Source: Bifidobacterium myosotis
GTDB taxonomy: Bacteria; Actinomycetota; Actinomycetes; Actinomycetales; Bifidobacteriaceae
NCBI RefSeq assembly: GCF_002259745.1
Contig: NZ_MWWW01000028.1
Span: 1 to 64,000, forward strand
DNA: 64,000 nt
Direction of reading: 5' to 3'
This document shows, piece after piece, positions 1 to 7,644 of the stretch. The position numbers and the translations under genes were made by a program. The notes beneath the pieces were generated by a model. The model saw only the letters and a program-made list of their open reading frames with translations, was not told the origin of the DNA and did no database searches. Position 1 is the first letter of the stretch; every line of letters begins with the position of its first letter.

Positions 1-1
1 G

Positions 2-505
2 CTCGACAAGGTACGCACCATGGTCTGGCGTGAAGCGCGGAGAACTGGCGAGGCCAGGAAAGGCGCGAAGGACCCGATCAAGGGCGCGCGCTGGGCCCTG
101 CTGAAGAACGAGAGCGACCTGACCGCCGGGCAGAAGGCCCGGCTGGAGTACATCGCCGGCACGAACGGGACCCTCTGGAGGGCGTACAAGCTCAAGGAGG
201 AACTGCGCATGATCCTCCGGCAGCCGGCCGACGAGGCCCGCGTCCTGCTCCTGCGATGGAGCGGCAAGGCCGCCTCGAGCGGCATCGACCCGTTCACCGG
301 ACTCGGCGAGAAGATCGGCAGGCGCTGCGAGGACATCGTGCGGACCATCCGTTCCGGACTGTCCAACGCCAGGCTGGAGGCCGTGAACAACAAGATCAAG
401 ACCACCATCAAGATCGGCTACGGCTACCGCAACCTCGACAACCTCATCGCCCTCGTCATGCTCAAATGCGGCGGACTCGACCTCACACTCCCCGGACACC
501 AATAA
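2..505 (+). CDS. ISL3-family transposase, C-terminal part (gene enters from left edge)
   Basis: The reading frame is already open at base 2 and ends at 505, so only the last ~167 codons of a transposase are visible. The protein resembles the C-terminal half of ISL3-type (DDE_Tnp_ISL3) transposases: a basic helical stretch, then a conserved 'GLSNARLEAVNNKIK' block near the end, which in this family carries the last acidic catalytic residue (the E of LEAVN). Such enzymes cut and join the ends of their own insertion sequence. The stop is followed 25 bases later by a sequence that looks like the right terminal inverted repeat. The first ATG in the window (base 20) is internal and not a real start. 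Whether the upstream half is intact cannot be seen. Confidence 0.8.
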   Translation, partial: LDKVRTMVWREARRTGEARKGAKDPIKGARWALLKNESDLTAGQKARLEYIAGTNGTLWRAYKLKEELRMILRQPADEARVLLLRWSGKAASSGIDPFTGLGEKIGRRCEDIVRTIRSGLSNARLEAVNNKIKTTIKIGYGYRNLDNLIALVMLKCGGLDLTLPGHQ

Positions 506-530
506 CCAGTAGGAACAACCACTGACTCAC

Positions 531-554
531 GCCCACACAAACACCCGAAGAGCC
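531..554 (+). repeat. Putative right terminal inverted repeat of the ISL3-like element
   Basis: The 24 bases ending in AAGAGCC directly follow the transposase gene and match the usual GGCTCTT start of ISL3 ends read in reverse. The left copy is outside the window. Confidence 0.5.
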
Positions 555-617
555 AATTATTTATAGAGATGGACCACTAGTTGCGTCACGAGGGGCTCCC
601 CAACAGGGCAAGCCCCG

Positions 618-651
618 AGTATGGATGCCGATATATCGGTATCCATACTCA
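618..651. repeat. Hairpin, 16-base arms with one mismatch
   Basis: The left arm GAGTATGGATGCCGAT and right arm ATCGGTATCCATACTC face each other across two bases. The shape matches the other paired hairpins of this spacer. Confidence 0.8.
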
Positions 652-766
652 GAATCCCCGTCGAAAAGCCTCTTGTAACGCAGATAGTCATCCGGGTGGT
701 CTGAAACGCGGTCCGTACAAGCACGATTGCAGGGCCCGCCGGTGGTTGAACACTTTGCGAGCAGGG

Positions 767-961
767 TATCTGGCTTGCAAGGGGTACATATGGGCGTGTG
801 CGGACAGCTATCTGCGTTGCAAGGGGTACATGACGATGGATATCCCGAGTACGAACGGCGATATCGCAACGTTTGTACTCGGCATTTCGTCGATAAGGTA
901 CCCCTTGCAACGCAGATAGCTGTCCGGAGATCCCGGAATGTACCCCTTGCAAGCGAGATAG
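767..961. repeat. Nested palindromic repeat cluster (BIME-like)
   Basis: Three inverted repeats are nested. The outer pair carries CTTGCAAGGGGTACAT (near 775-790) against ATGTACCCCTTGCAAG (near 938-953). The middle pair is a perfect ~29-base inverted repeat, about 801-829 against 897-925, sharing the core TTGCAAGGGGTAC. The inner pair is CCGAGTAC against GTACTCGG, inside about 853-890. A degenerate relative (CTTGTAACGCAGATAG) lies near 673. The cluster could fold as one long hairpin on either strand. It has no coding potential and may act as the 3' transcript end of the esterase gene. Confidence 0.8.
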
Positions 962-1004
962 ACGCCAGCGGCATGTCGAATGCTGCTGGCGGATTGCTGC
1001 GTGA

Positions 1005-1727
1005 CTACAATCCACGCAGAAAAACGCGGATGTCGGCGATTTCCTGCGTGCAGATGGCGTGCCCCATGCCGGGGTACGTCCGATAGGTGAGGTGGCCGGC
1101 GTCTTCCAGCACGGCACGTGCATTGCGCTGATCGTCCAGAGGAATCGTGTGGTCCTCGGTGCCGTACGCCAGGAAGAACCGCGTCGGTGACTCGAGCGTC
1201 GCACTCTCCTCGCCCTTGAACGAGGGGCTCAGCAGTATCGCCGCATCGAACAGGTCCGGATATGCTTTGACCAATCGGTAGGACAGATAGCCGCCCTGCG
1301 AAAACCCAATCAGCACATTGCGCCGGCTTGCGAATGTCGGTGCCGCAAGCAGTTGCGTTATCGCCTCGCCGACCGACGCACATTCACGTTGGCGCTCCTC
1401 GACGCCGCATCCGTCCGGATACCAGTAATGGCCACCCATGTAAGGCCGGCCGTAAGTGCCTCGGAACGACAGATAGCTGGGTGTGGCGCCGAGGGGAGCG
1501 GCACTAACCGGTGCCGTGCCGGGAGACACTACGGATGCTGGAGATGCCGCGGATGATTGCGCTGCATGCGGCGTGGCGTCGGGCCCAAGGCCGTCTTCGC
1601 ATGCATACACCGCGTCGATGATGCGGACCATTTCGCCCTCGTCGTTCCCGTATCCGTGGAACATCACAAACAGCCGGTCATCTCCGGCCGGGGAGGTCTC
1701 GAGATCGCTAGTGAACCGAAGACGCAT
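1005..1727 (-). CDS. Alpha/beta-hydrolase, phospholipase/carboxylesterase-like
   Basis: This 240-residue soluble hydrolase probably cleaves esters; the substrate cannot be told from sequence. The start at 1727 (MRLRF) is preferred because AGAGGTG lies 6-7 bases upstream; the ATG at 1733 sits directly on that site. The nucleophile motif GFSQGG is at residues 141-146 (Ser143), the likely acid is Asp192 in YGTEDH, and the likely base is His223 in GMGHAI. An oxyanion-side HGYGNDEG motif is near residue 24. Residues ~47-83 form an Ala/Ser/Pro-rich insert that is not part of the usual fold and may be a flexible loop. The gene stands alone between the repeat cluster and the BREX island and is transcribed away from the island. 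Confidence 0.75.
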   Translation of the reverse strand: MRLRFTSDLETSPAGDDRLFVMFHGYGNDEGEMVRIIDAVYACEDGLGPDATPHAAQSSAASPASVVSPGTAPVSAAPLGATPSYLSFRGTYGRPYMGGHYWYPDGCGVEERQRECASVGEAITQLLAAPTFASRRNVLIGFSQGGYLSYRLVKAYPDLFDAAILLSPSFKGEESATLESPTRFFLAYGTEDHTIPLDDQRNARAVLEDAGHLTYRTYPGMGHAICTQEIADIRVFLRGL

Positions 1728-2046
1728 CGTCATCACCTCTTGTCTTGGGATGCCATGAATGCATCGCGGCGGCATGGACGGTTGATCGGCCCGGATGCGC
1801 CGGCTTGACTACCCGATGTGCGCCGCAATTGCGTCTTCAGTCTATCGCGGCGGAAGGCGCAGTTGGTCGAGCCCGCAATCGGATGCGGATGCATTGACGG
1901 TCGGGTGCAATTGGTTGCGATCGATCATGGTCGGTCAAGCGCATAATTGGGCCGCGCGTATATCGCGTATATATCGTTCCCCGGGGGTAGTCTGAAATAT
2001 TCTTGCAACCGTAGTCCACAGTCCACAAGGACCACAAGGAGATGCG
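1728..2046. promoter_or_regulatory. Divergent control region between the esterase and BREX operon
   Basis: These 319 bases hold no gene. A tandem 9-base repeat, CGCGTATAT twice at 1955-1972, gives an AT-rich patch about 75 bases before brxA and could hold the -10 region or a repressor site. A TTGACG at 1894-1899 has no good -10 at standard spacing. A clear ribosome-binding site, AAGGAGAT, lies at 2036-2043. Confidence 0.4.
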
Positions 2047-2772
2047 ATGGCGGGTTCATATGGTTCCGAAACCCTACACAATGGACGCTACCGTCTGTCG
2101 TTCACGGTCGGCGGGCTTCTGGCTCCGCAGGGCCGGATCATCGCTCTGTTGTTTGTGGGGGATGACCGTTCGGAAAGAGACGTGTGGTCGGGCGCGGATT
2201 CGGCCTCCTCGGCTGGCAAAGGTGTCGGCGCTGGTGGGCTGGGCGGGCTGGGAGAGCTGGGGGAGCGCATATTGCGGGTTCGCAGACAGGCCATCGACGA
2301 CAATGTGCTGTCCATCCGCACGCAGTCGGCGAACGCCCGCGTGGTGAGCGAGGTGCTCAAACGCCTCAGCGCACTCACCGAGGAGGAGATCCGTTTTCTG
2401 GCAGACGCCAACACCTCGGCCAGTGACCGCCAAGTGCTGATGTGGGTGGCTATGTGCCGCTACTATGCGCTGATCGGGGAGTTCGCCACCGAAGTGGTCC
2501 GCGACCACTACCTCATGGGTCTGCCGACAGTGACCCGTGAGGACTACGACCGGTTCATTCAAGGCAAGGCCATGTGGCATGAAGAGCTTGAGGAGCTCAG
2601 TCCGGCCACGTCGAACAAGTTGCGCTCGAACGTGTTCAAGGCGATGTCGGAGGCCGGTTTGGTGGAAAGACGAAGTGACACGCTGCTGCCCTCGCTGCTT
2701 GGCAGGTCGGTGGCCGGTATCCTTGAGAGCAGGCCGGAATCGTTCCGGTTCTTCCCCATGAGCGAGGGGTGA
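2047..2772 (+). CDS. brxA: BREX system protein BrxA (DUF1819-like)
   Basis: BrxA is a small all-helical, NusB-like component of type 1 BREX, the system that methylates host DNA and blocks phage DNA replication; its exact biochemical role is unsettled. The 241-residue protein has the family pattern: an N-terminal strand region (YRLSFTVGGLL), a central helical block with TSASDRQVLMWVAMCRYY, and the C-terminal 'LRSNVFKAMSEAGLVERR' helix. It is a little longer than usual because of a Gly-rich insert at about residues 46-73. The ATG at 2047 has AAGGAGAT four bases upstream. It is the first gene of the island, about 130 bases ahead of brxB. The assignment depends partly on position before brxB/brxC. 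Confidence 0.85.
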   Translation: MAGSYGSETLHNGRYRLSFTVGGLLAPQGRIIALLFVGDDRSERDVWSGADSASSAGKGVGAGGLGGLGELGERILRVRRQAIDDNVLSIRTQSANARVVSEVLKRLSALTEEEIRFLADANTSASDRQVLMWVAMCRYYALIGEFATEVVRDHYLMGLPTVTREDYDRFIQGKAMWHEELEELSPATSNKLRSNVFKAMSEAGLVERRSDTLLPSLLGRSVAGILESRPESFRFFPMSEG

Positions 2773-2902
2773 AGACGAATGGGGTTGAAGCCGGCAGGCC
2801 AATCAGACGGATATGTCCGTGAGGAGCGCAACGGCCGCGAGGGCCGCGAACGTCGTGAAAGTCGTGAAAGTCGCAGAGGCCGTGAGAGGAGGCAGAGGCG
2901 CG

Positions 2903-3742
2903 ATGGACTCCAATGATGTGCATGGTACGCGGAATATGCATGGTATGCGGATCGTGCATGACGTGCAGGGCGCGTCTGGCTCGCACAGCGCGGTCGGTTC
3001 GGCCCGGCAGTCCCGCAGCATCGAGCAGGATTTCGACGGACTGTTCCGGTACATGCGCTCCAGGCGCTTCCGCAACGGCGAAAACACCGGCGGCGAGCCG
3101 GCGAACTACATCTACGCCTATCCTCCGGAAAGGGAGCTGGAGGTGAGGCGCCGCATTCCGATGCTGGTCAACCGTTTGCAGGGCATGGACCCCGTGGACG
3201 CCGATGATGTCGCGCCCGCCGTGCTGGTCATCGACCTGTACGAGATGGCCATAGGAATCATGAAGGACAATGACGTCTTCGACTCCGCCATCGAACAGGA
3301 GCCCGAGATGCACGGCGACGGCCAGGGAGCCGATGACATCAATGCCGCCATTGACGCCGCCGATGGAACGACCGACTCATGGCCCCCGCTGCAGGAGGAC
3401 GACTTCTATCAGGCGCTCGCGGGCATGCTCGGTCCCGACAACGACGACTTGAAGGACGCGTTGGGGGAGCGCTACCAGCGGGCCGCGGCGAGCAGCGAGG
3501 CTGATATGGTGTTCCTCACCGGTATGGGACAGGTGTATCCGTACATCCGCACCCATGCGCTGCTCAACTGCATCCAGGACGTGGTTCCCTCCAGCACCCC
3601 CGTGGTGGTGTTCTTCCCGGGAACCTACGAGAAGACAGCCACGACCGTGTCGGTCATGCGTCTGTTCGATCGGCTTGGCGCAGACAACTACTACCGGGCA
3701 TTCAGCCTCAACACCGCGATTATGGAAGGAGCCGGCGCATGA
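2903..3742 (+). CDS. brxB: BREX system protein BrxB (DUF1788-like)
   Basis: BrxB is a conserved type 1 BREX component of unclear biochemistry. The DUF1788 signature is visible: an N-terminal 'FDGLFRYMRSRRF' helix, the Y-I-YPPERELEVRRRI segment, a VLVIDLYEMAI strand, and the C-terminal VFLTGMGQVYPYIRTH and VVVFFPGTYE motifs. The start at 2903 is chosen because AGGAGG lies 10 bases upstream; an upstream in-frame ATG at 2813 has no ribosome site and would add 30 low-complexity Val/Ala/Arg residues. The N-terminus (NDVHG...NMHGMRIVHDVQG) is repetitive. An Asp-rich insert at ~residues 130-160 makes this BrxB longer than the usual ~200 residues. Its stop overlaps the brxC start (ATGA). Confidence 0.82.
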   Translation: MDSNDVHGTRNMHGMRIVHDVQGASGSHSAVGSARQSRSIEQDFDGLFRYMRSRRFRNGENTGGEPANYIYAYPPERELEVRRRIPMLVNRLQGMDPVDADDVAPAVLVIDLYEMAIGIMKDNDVFDSAIEQEPEMHGDGQGADDINAAIDAADGTTDSWPPLQEDDFYQALAGMLGPDNDDLKDALGERYQRAAASSEADMVFLTGMGQVYPYIRTHALLNCIQDVVPSSTPVVVFFPGTYEKTATTVSVMRLFDRLGADNYYRAFSLNTAIMEGAGA

Positions 3743-6700
3743 GCGAGGACAGGGTCGAGGGCATGAGTAAGGGCATGAACGTCATCATGGGCGATGTCGT
3801 AGGCGGCGGAAGCGACGGCACGGCACGCGCGGGCGCATTGCAGCTCAGGGACATCTTCGTCAAGAACATCGACGACAAGATCGACGGTGTGATCAAGGCC
3901 AGCGACGACAGCCACCTTGCCGATGAGGTGCGCGAATACGTGCTGACCAACGAGATCCAGACCAATCTCGAACGATTCCTCGACACGTACAACGACCCGT
4001 CCGCCGACTATACGAACGGCGTCTGGATTTCGGGCTTCTTCGGCTCCGGTAAATCCCATCTGTTGAAGATCCTCTCCCACATTCTGGGCGACATTCCAGC
4101 CGGCGCGCGCACTGGCGTCACCGAGCCGCTGGACCGTGCGCAGGTCATCGACATCATGAAGTCCAAGGCGCGGGACGCCGAGAACCACGAGCTCGAGGGC
4201 CTGCTGGAAGCCAATCTGCGCATCCCCGCCACGTCCCTGCTGTTCAACATCGACAGCAAGGCGCAGAAGGGCAGCAAGACCGTGCTCATGGATGCCTTCA
4301 TCCGTGTGTTCGACGAGGCGCGCGGCTACTACGGCGCCAACAAGTACGTGGCGAAGATGGAACGCGACCTCGACTCCAACGGCTGCCTTGACGAGTTCAT
4401 ACGCCAGTTCGAGCAGGTCGCCGGCAAGCCATGGTCCAAAGGACGCGCCCAGGCCGCGTTCTCCGGTCCCAAGATCGACAGGGCGTTTTCCGCCGCGACC
4501 GGCGACGAGGTGCGCGACATCCTCAAGGACTACCAGAAGCAGTACAACCCGACCATCGCCGATTTCGCCGATGATGTGAACGCTTGGCTGCAACTTCAGC
4601 CCGCCAACCACCGTCTGATCTTCTTCGTGGACGAGGTCGGCCAGTTCATTGGCGACGACGCCAATCTCATGCTCAACCTGCAGACCGTGACCGAGGAGCT
4701 GTTCTCCCGCACCAACGGCCGCGTGTGGGTGATCGTCACCTCCCAGGAGGACATCGATGCGGTCATCGGCGACCGCACGGTAAGGCAGGGGCTTGATTTC
4801 ACGAAGATCAAAGGCCGGTTCGCGGTAAATCTGAAACTCTCCAGCGCCGACGCCATCGAGGTCATCCAGAAACGACTGCTCACCAAGAACGAGCAGGGGG
4901 AAGCAGCGGTCGACGAACTGTGGCGCATGCATCGCGACGAGCTCGACGCCCTGTTCACTTTCCAAGGCGAAGGCGGCGCGCGCCAGTTCAAGAATCTCCG
5001 GTTCGGTACGCAGGAGGATTTCGCCGCCACCTATCCGTTCGTCAACTATGAGTTCGCGCTGTTCCAGGAGGCTATGCGCGGCATGAGCGACGCCGACTTC
5101 TTCGAGGGCCAGCATCGATCGGTTGGCGAACGCTCGCTGCTGTCCACCATCAGCAGCGCGCTGGTGGAGCACAAGAGTGATGCCATCGGCGCACTGGTGC
5201 CGTTCAGTGCCCTGTATGACGGCATCGCCGGCACCATCCGGAGTTCGGTGAACCATCGCATCAACGAGGCCGAACGCGAGCTCGACCCGCAGACCCGCGA
5301 GCTGGCGCTGCCTCTGCTCAAGGCGCTGCTGCTGGTCAAGCATGTCAAGGGGTTCAAGGCCAACGTGCGCAATCTGCGCATTCTCGTGCTCGCCGGGTTC
5401 GGCGAGAATCTGCCCGAGCTGGAACACCGCATCCAGGAGACGCTCGATGTTCTGGAACGACAGAACTACGTGCACCGCACCGGCGACGAATACGAGTATC
5501 TGACCAACGACGAGCAGGCCGTCGAAAGCGAGATCAAGAACCTCGACATCGAGGATGGGCGTATTCGCGATCGGCTTGGCAAGATTCTCGGTGATATCCT
5601 CGGGTCGTCGCCACTGCATGTGAAGTACGGCCAAGGCAGGCAGAAAGCGGACTTCCGTTGTGGGCTGACCATCGACGGCATTGCGCAGGGGCGCTCCTGC
5701 CCTATCACGCTGCACGTCGTCACCCCGCTGGACGACGCGTCCCTGGATGCCAAGATCCTGCGTTCGTCCGGCGAGCGCGAGCAGTTGCGCGTGATTCTCG
5801 GCGACGATGGCAAGGCTCTGCTGCGCGATCTGGCCATGGTCGAACGCACCGAGAAGTATCTGCGCCTGCACTCCAACGAGCAGGGGCCGCGCAAGCGCAT
5901 CATCGACGACAAACGCGGCGACCTCGACATCATGCAGCGGGAACTGCGCGCTGCGGTCGCCAAATCGGTGTGTTCCGCGGTCATCGCCTATAACGGCTCA
6001 CAGCTGGCGACGAAGGCCAGTCAGGATGCGGCAGCCATCATCACGGAGGCGATTCAGACGCTGATCGGCCGCCTGTACACCAACTTCAGCATGGTGGAGG
6101 GGCTCGCGTACACCGAGAAGGACCTACCCGTGGTGCTCGCCGATGCGTCGGATCCCACGCCTTCGCTGGACGGCACCAATGCGGCGAGGACGCTTCTGGA
6201 TCTGCCGGCGCAGGACATCTACGACTATGTGGCCGGCCAGATCCGGCGCAGTTTCACACCGACCGTGCGCGACGTGGTTCAGCATTACGAGGATGTGCCG
6301 TACGGTTGGCCGCTGCCCGATACCCTGGCGTGCCTGTGCTACCTGTACGGCACCGAGCGCATCCGGCTCATGATTGACAGCAACCGGGTGTCGCACACCG
6401 ATGTGGTCAAGTATCTGACCAACCAGAAGAAGACCGAAAACGTGCGCGTGGTGATTCCGAAGCGCTACGACGCCGCCAAGCTCCGTGAGCTGCGCGAGTT
6501 CGCCAACGAGTATCTGGGACTGACCGCCGACAAGCTGCCCGGCGACTCCGAAGACATGGCCCGGGCCATCAGGGATGGGGTTGCGACCCAGGCGCAACGC
6601 CTCGAGAACCTCAAGGCCGCCAACGGGCAGTTCGCGTTCGTCGGCCAGCTCGACGAGCCGTTGGAACGGATGAAGGCCATGGCCGCGATGGGCGAGGAGT

Positions 6701-7551
6701 GGATTCTGGAATCCTTCCCGAGTGGTGATGAAGACAACAACACGGATCAGCTGCTCGACGACAAGGAGGACGTGATCGACCCGATCCGCAGGGTGCTCAA
6801 CGGCGTGCAGCGCGACGTGCTCGCCGACGGGCTGGAGTGGATCAAGACCAACGACTCCAACTTCTCGCTTGCCGCCCCCGACCTGCAGCGGGAACGCGAC
6901 GGGGTACGCGCCATCGCGGACGACCCGCTCCTGTTCCGTGGCAACAAGGTCAATCTGTTCAAGACCCGTCTGACCGAGTTGCAGCAGCATCTTGGCGAAC
7001 TGGTGGGCGAGGAGCGCGAACGTGCCCGTGGCGTAGTAGCCGACGTGCGTGATTCCATCACAGGCATCGACTCCTACCGCAACGCCCGGGAGGATGCCCA
7101 GCGGAGCGCCCTGCGCTCGCTTCAGGATGCGGAGGCCAGAATCGGGGGAGCGAAGTACATCGCCGACATCCGCCAGACGGCCGACACCGTGCGCGGCAGC
7201 CTGTATCTGACGCTGGTCAACCAGCTGGATGCCGCGAAGGCCCGGCCCGAGCAGCCGGTTCGGTCGGAAGAGACCGAACCGAGCGTGACGATTACGCCGA
7301 CGCCGGGCGGCTCTCATGGGACGGATTCGGACGATTCGGACGATACGGACGATGCGCCTGTCACGCCGGCCCCCAAACACATGCCGAAGCCCGTTCCGGC
7401 AGCCGCTGAGCCTGCCGCTCGCACGATTCGCGTCAGGCCGCCCCATCCCAAGCCGATGCTTCGCACGGAGGATGACGTGGACGAATTCCTCGACGCCTAC
7501 CGCCGTGAGCTCATCGCCGCCATCCGAGAAGGAAAACGCATTTTACTTTGA
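3739..7551 (+). CDS. brxC: BREX system P-loop ATPase BrxC
   Basis: BrxC is the large ATPase of BREX (family also called PglY in other types) and is needed for both methylation and exclusion. At 1270 residues it has normal length. The Walker A motif GFFGSGKSH is at residues ~99-107, and a Walker B-like segment LIFFVDEVGQF is near residues 291-301. Other family blocks are LQLRDIFVKNIDDKIDGVIK near the N-terminus and a STISSALVEH region mid-protein. The C-terminal ~100 residues are Asp/Pro-rich linker (DSDDSDDTDDAP) followed by a short helical end (DDVDEFLDAYRREL). It overlaps brxB by four bases. A 93-base gap with its own palindrome separates it from the next gene. Confidence 0.93.
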   Translation: MSEDRVEGMSKGMNVIMGDVVGGGSDGTARAGALQLRDIFVKNIDDKIDGVIKASDDSHLADEVREYVLTNEIQTNLERFLDTYNDPSADYTNGVWISGFFGSGKSHLLKILSHILGDIPAGARTGVTEPLDRAQVIDIMKSKARDAENHELEGLLEANLRIPATSLLFNIDSKAQKGSKTVLMDAFIRVFDEARGYYGANKYVAKMERDLDSNGCLDEFIRQFEQVAGKPWSKGRAQAAFSGPKIDRAFSAATGDEVRDILKDYQKQYNPTIADFADDVNAWLQLQPANHRLIFFVDEVGQFIGDDANLMLNLQTVTEELFSRTNGRVWVIVTSQEDIDAVIGDRTVRQGLDFTKIKGRFAVNLKLSSADAIEVIQKRLLTKNEQGEAAVDELWRMHRDELDALFTFQGEGGARQFKNLRFGTQEDFAATYPFVNYEFALFQEAMRGMSDADFFEGQHRSVGERSLLSTISSALVEHKSDAIGALVPFSALYDGIAGTIRSSVNHRINEAERELDPQTRELALPLLKALLLVKHVKGFKANVRNLRILVLAGFGENLPELEHRIQETLDVLERQNYVHRTGDEYEYLTNDEQAVESEIKNLDIEDGRIRDRLGKILGDILGSSPLHVKYGQGRQKADFRCGLTIDGIAQGRSCPITLHVVTPLDDASLDAKILRSSGEREQLRVILGDDGKALLRDLAMVERTEKYLRLHSNEQGPRKRIIDDKRGDLDIMQRELRAAVAKSVCSAVIAYNGSQLATKASQDAAAIITEAIQTLIGRLYTNFSMVEGLAYTEKDLPVVLADASDPTPSLDGTNAARTLLDLPAQDIYDYVAGQIRRSFTPTVRDVVQHYEDVPYGWPLPDTLACLCYLYGTERIRLMIDSNRVSHTDVVKYLTNQKKTENVRVVIPKRYDAAKLRELREFANEYLGLTADKLPGDSEDMARAIRDGVATQAQRLENLKAANGQFAFVGQLDEPLERMKAMAAMGEEWILESFPSGDEDNNTDQLLDDKEDVIDPIRRVLNGVQRDVLADGLEWIKTNDSNFSLAAPDLQRERDGVRAIADDPLLFRGNKVNLFKTRLTELQQHLGELVGEERERARGVVADVRDSITGIDSYRNAREDAQRSALRSLQDAEARIGGAKYIADIRQTADTVRGSLYLTLVNQLDAAKARPEQPVRSEETEPSVTITPTPGGSHGTDSDDSDDTDDAPVTPAPKHMPKPVPAAAEPAARTIRVRPPHPKPMLRTEDDVDEFLDAYRRELIAAIREGKRILL

Positions 7552-7565
7552 GCCGGTTTTCGCGC

Positions 7566-7589
7566 GGATTTAAAATGCATTTTAAATCC
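7566..7589. promoter_or_regulatory. Perfect 24-bp palindrome with adjacent -10-like box (putative operator/promoter)
   Basis: A perfectly self-complementary 24-base AT-rich site centred on ATGCAT (half-site GGATTTAAAATG) lies between brxC and the DUF4143 ATPase gene. TATACT at 7595-7600 starts five bases after it, so the palindrome covers the -35 region of a possible internal promoter. The start codon is at 7645 with GAAAGGG just upstream. This looks like a dimeric repressor site. The binding protein is unknown; the HTH protein at 13171 is one candidate. Confidence 0.55.
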
Positions 7590-7644
7590 AGTGATATACT
7601 TGCGGTATTGCAACTCGATTTTATTCTTCTGAAAGGGCACGCCG

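Larger units (their letters stand above)
1..554 (+). mobile_element. Right end of an ISL3-like insertion sequence
   Basis: The transposase 3' part is followed by an AT/CA-rich tail that ends in CACCCGAAGAGCC at 542-554. ISL3-family ends typically start GGCTCTT..., whose complement is ...AAGAGCC, so base 554 is the likely outer boundary. The 8 bases just outside (AATTATTT, 555-562) are AT-rich and of the length that ISL3 elements duplicate. The partner copy lies outside the window, so the duplication cannot be confirmed. Confidence 0.6.
505..1004. other. Gene-free spacer filled with hairpins
   Basis: No coding sequence is credible here: the short frames on both strands overlap one another and follow the palindromes. 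The spacer holds the IS end (to 554), a 34-base hairpin (618-651) and a large nested inverted repeat (767-961), and ends at the 3' end of the reverse-strand esterase gene. Confidence 0.75.

Noticed and set aside
505-1004. Small proteins encoded in the repeat cluster
   Set aside because: The overlapping frames on both strands follow the inverted repeats and have no ribosome site or known motif.
3691-5871. 726-codon reverse-strand open frame opposite brxC
   Set aside because: It lies wholly over the well-supported brxC gene, has a composition typical of the antisense of high-GC codons and shows no recognisable motif.
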